From the NCBI GenBank assembly GCA_040218875.1, contig JAVJQP010000088.1: 64,000 nt of DNA; one strand, 5' to 3'. The translations under genes were made by a program, and so were the position numbers. The stretch is from Coleofasciculus sp937127375 (GTDB lineage: Bacteria > Cyanobacteriota > Cyanobacteriia > Cyanobacteriales > Coleofasciculaceae). Under the pieces are notes generated by a model. The model did not search any database. It had not been told where the DNA came from and saw only the letters and a list, made by a program, of their open reading frames with translations. Below are positions 62,199-64,000 of this stretch, piece by piece (position 1 is the first letter of the stretch; each line of letters opens with the position of its first letter).

Positions 62199-62224
62199 AG
62201 GTTGTAGTGGACAAACGAACTGTT

Positions 62225-62252
62225 GTAGAGACGTTGCATGCAACGTCTCTAC
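62225..62252. repeat. 28-bp perfect palindrome (GTAGAGACGTTGCA arms)
   Basis: Third identical copy of the element, 82 bp after the stop of the hybrid kinase and 26 bp after the GGAACAG array. Confidence 0.95.
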
Positions 62253-62636
62253 CTCTCCAGTAATACAGCCGAAGAATGGTAAAACAGGGCTTTTTCATGG
62301 CAACTGTATGACACCGTATGGGTAAATTTTGTCATTTTCCCAAAATTGTGCGGAAATTGGTCAATGAGTCCTGTATTTTCTTTACAGGAAGAATTATTTT
62401 CATCCCAACCCATTAGAGATACTATAGGATTCCTTTGGAAAAATCAATCGAGGAGTCCCAACTTGGCATTTGTCTAGGAAGACAGAGATTTATCCACTTT
62501 AGCGATACTTTAGGGATACTTAAGTTTTTGGTACAAAAGGAAGTAGCTTTTCGCTTTGATGATGCAACGCCAGAAAACCTGATTAGTCAAATCGACGAGT
62601 TTATACCGTGTTATTCATGTAGGTGATCCTTGTCCC
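62253..62636. other. Intergenic region before the dCache kinase
   Basis: About 380 bp. A 63-codon frame at 62435-62626 with TTG start (AGGA 3-6 nt ahead) reads FRFDDATPENLISQIDEFIP; it might be a short real gene but has no recognisable domain and I do not call it. Confidence 0.35.
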
Positions 62637-64000
62637 ATGTTACTGCCAACCATTACCCGTCAGCTTGTCAAAAGCGCTAAACGCAGTCAAAAGATGCCAT
62701 TGCGCGTGGTTCTGGTGGTTCCCTTTCTGCTCCAGATCTTTGCGGCGGTAGGGTTGACTGGATATCTCTCCTTTCGCAATGGACAGCAGGCGGTTGACAA
62801 TCTGGTTACGCAGTTACAGACCGAGGTTAGCGATCGCATCGTACAACATGTCGATAGTTACCTGGAAACACCTCATCTAGTCAACCATGTTCTCGTCAAT
62901 GCCGTGCGTCGGGGTCAGGTGCTCCCTCAGGATCAGCCCAGTGAGCGCTATCTGTGGCAACTCGTACAGATTACCCACTCTATTAATACCATTCAGTTCG
63001 GCAGCGAGCAAGGAGAGTATATTGGCGCAGGCTATACCGAGGATAGCCGCTTAGTGCTGAAAGTTGCCGATCAATCCACTAACTATAACTTTCATACCTA
63101 CACAACCGACAGCCAAGGGAATCCTAAACAACGGTTAGATAGTCGCGCCAATTATGACCCTCGCATCCGCCCCTGGTATAAAGAGGCTGCTTTTAAAGGT
63201 CAAACGGTTTGGAGTCCTATTTATGTCATGTTTAGCCATTCTCGGTTAGGGATTACCCTAGCTGAACCGGTATTTGACGACAAGGATAAATTATTAGGTG
63301 TGGTTGGTACTGATATTTTACTATCTGAAATTAGTAAATTCCTCAACAGCTTAAGAATTGGTCAAACAGGACAAGCGTTTATTATTGAACGATCCGGATT
63401 ACTGGTTGCCAGTTCCACATCAGAACAGCGATTTATTCAGGATGGCGATAAAACTCAACGCCTATTTGCTACTCATAGCCGTGATCCCTTAATTCAATTA
63501 ACCGCGCAGTATTTAAACCAAAACGTTGATACCTTAAACCAGAATAACCAGAGCCAACAGCTATCCTTTAATCTAAACCGCGATCGCTATTATTTACAAG
63601 TCACCCCTTTCCAAGATGATCATGGCTTAGATTGGTTGATTGTGGTGGCGATACCGGAAGCGGATTTCATGGAACAAATCCATGACAATACCCGCACCAC
63701 GATTAGCTTATGCTTCGCGGCGTTTGTTGTAGCAACAGGGTTAGGAATCTTCACCGCCAGACGGATTACCCAGCCGATTACCCAGTTAAGCATAGCGGCG
63801 GCGAAAATTGCCCAGGGCAAATTTAACCAACAGGTAAAAGTCGATAGCAAAATTCCGGTTCGGGTGCATGAACTTGAAATTTTAGCTCAATCCTTTAATC
63901 AAATGAGTCAACAGTTATACTCCTTCTTTACCGCCCTAGAAAAAAATCAAACTGAGTTAGAGTCACGAGTTGAGCAACGCACCGCCGCCTTACGCCTGTC
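62637..64000 (+). CDS. dCache-HAMP sensor protein, probably histidine kinase (partial, runs off window)
   Basis: 454+ residues without the C-terminus. After a short basic N-tail, TM1 (LRVVLVVPFLLQIFAAVGLT) leads to a dCache_1-type periplasmic sensor (about 45-355; YDPRIRPWYKEAAFKG is the conserved small-molecule-binding segment, VVGTDILLSEISKFL follows). TM2 (TTISLCFAAFVVATGLGIF) then HAMP (RRITQPITQLSIAAAKIAQG) and the start of a coiled coil (LEKNQTELESRVEQRTAALR). The usual next parts are PAS/HisKA/HATPase, not seen here. No start-codon competitor is closer to TM1. Confidence 0.88.
   Translation, partial: MLLPTITRQLVKSAKRSQKMPLRVVLVVPFLLQIFAAVGLTGYLSFRNGQQAVDNLVTQLQTEVSDRIVQHVDSYLETPHLVNHVLVNAVRRGQVLPQDQPSERYLWQLVQITHSINTIQFGSEQGEYIGAGYTEDSRLVLKVADQSTNYNFHTYTTDSQGNPKQRLDSRANYDPRIRPWYKEAAFKGQTVWSPIYVMFSHSRLGITLAEPVFDDKDKLLGVVGTDILLSEISKFLNSLRIGQTGQAFIIERSGLLVASSTSEQRFIQDGDKTQRLFATHSRDPLIQLTAQYLNQNVDTLNQNNQSQQLSFNLNRDRYYLQVTPFQDDHGLDWLIVVAIPEADFMEQIHDNTRTTISLCFAAFVVATGLGIFTARRITQPITQLSIAAAKIAQGKFNQQVKVDSKIPVRVHELEILAQSFNQMSQQLYSFFTALEKNQTELESRVEQRTAALRL

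Noticed and set aside
62435..62626. 63-codon TTG frame ahead of the dCache kinase
   Set aside because: Weak start and no domain; kept only as a note in the intergenic entry.

Overview
The window comes from a filamentous-type cyanobacterium. The evidence is the many HIP1 octamers (GCGATCGC), a CpcT phycobilin lyase, an apocarotenoid oxygenase, a phytochrome-class GAF kinase, DUF1400, PEP-CTERM and FHA-CHAT proteins, and a rimP-nusA-ylxR-infB operon with a very long IF-2. Many short dispersed palindromes and G/C-rich microsatellites between genes suggest a large, repeat-rich genome such as Coleofasciculus or Microcoleus; the genus is an inference. I saw no rRNA, tRNA or CRISPR array.

Layout. 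0-3.5 kb: a 21-bp tandem repeat, an ArsS-like radical SAM enzyme, a ROK kinase and a hypothetical, bracketed by a 45-bp inverted repeat. 3.5-8.1 kb: heme O synthase, a VapBC-type toxin-antitoxin pair, a GT39-like membrane protein, then an IS200/IS605 remnant (small RHH protein, structured omega-RNA-like segment, right end, no tnpB) and a small acidic lipoprotein. 8.4-19.4 kb: a GAF histidine kinase, an FtsL-like protein with FtsI, several small hypotheticals, an XRE regulator, a carotenoid oxygenase and a NADAR glycosidase. 19.7-28.6 kb: a phytochrome-like GAF kinase, a cupredoxin, a kinase with degenerate ATP-binding boxes, a two-repeat glycine-zipper stress protein and a large membrane protein.

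29-35.5 kb is the conserved translation/transcription operon rimP-nusA-ylxR-infB plus a membrane protein, with a terminator-like hairpin just before rimP. 35.8-38.2 kb holds small proteins, a stand-alone DUF1400 protein, a pentapeptide-repeat protein and TenA with a tiny unlisted upstream gene. 38.3-48.8 kb is an accessory surface-glycan island: two sulfotransferases, two GT8-like Npun_R2821-type proteins, a GT10 fucosyltransferase-like protein, and a 1753-residue protein that joins a GT2 glycosyltransferase in frame to a two-partner-secretion exoprotein with its own internal signal peptide and a C-terminal CHAT protease.

49-54.2 kb: CpcT, a conserved cyanobacterial protein, small stress/membrane proteins and a PEP-CTERM surface protein. 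54.7-64 kb is a signalling cluster: an orphan PhnD-like binding lipoprotein beside a membrane HAMP-PAS kinase, a NarL-type regulator, two REC-kinase hybrids and a partial dCache-HAMP kinase running off the window. The absence of transporter genes beside the PhnD protein suggests it is a sensor partner.

The leads most worth following are the GT2-TPS-CHAT fusion, the PhnD/kinase pair, the tnpB-less omega-RNA-like locus, and the families of dispersed palindromes, one of which shows a compensatory base change.
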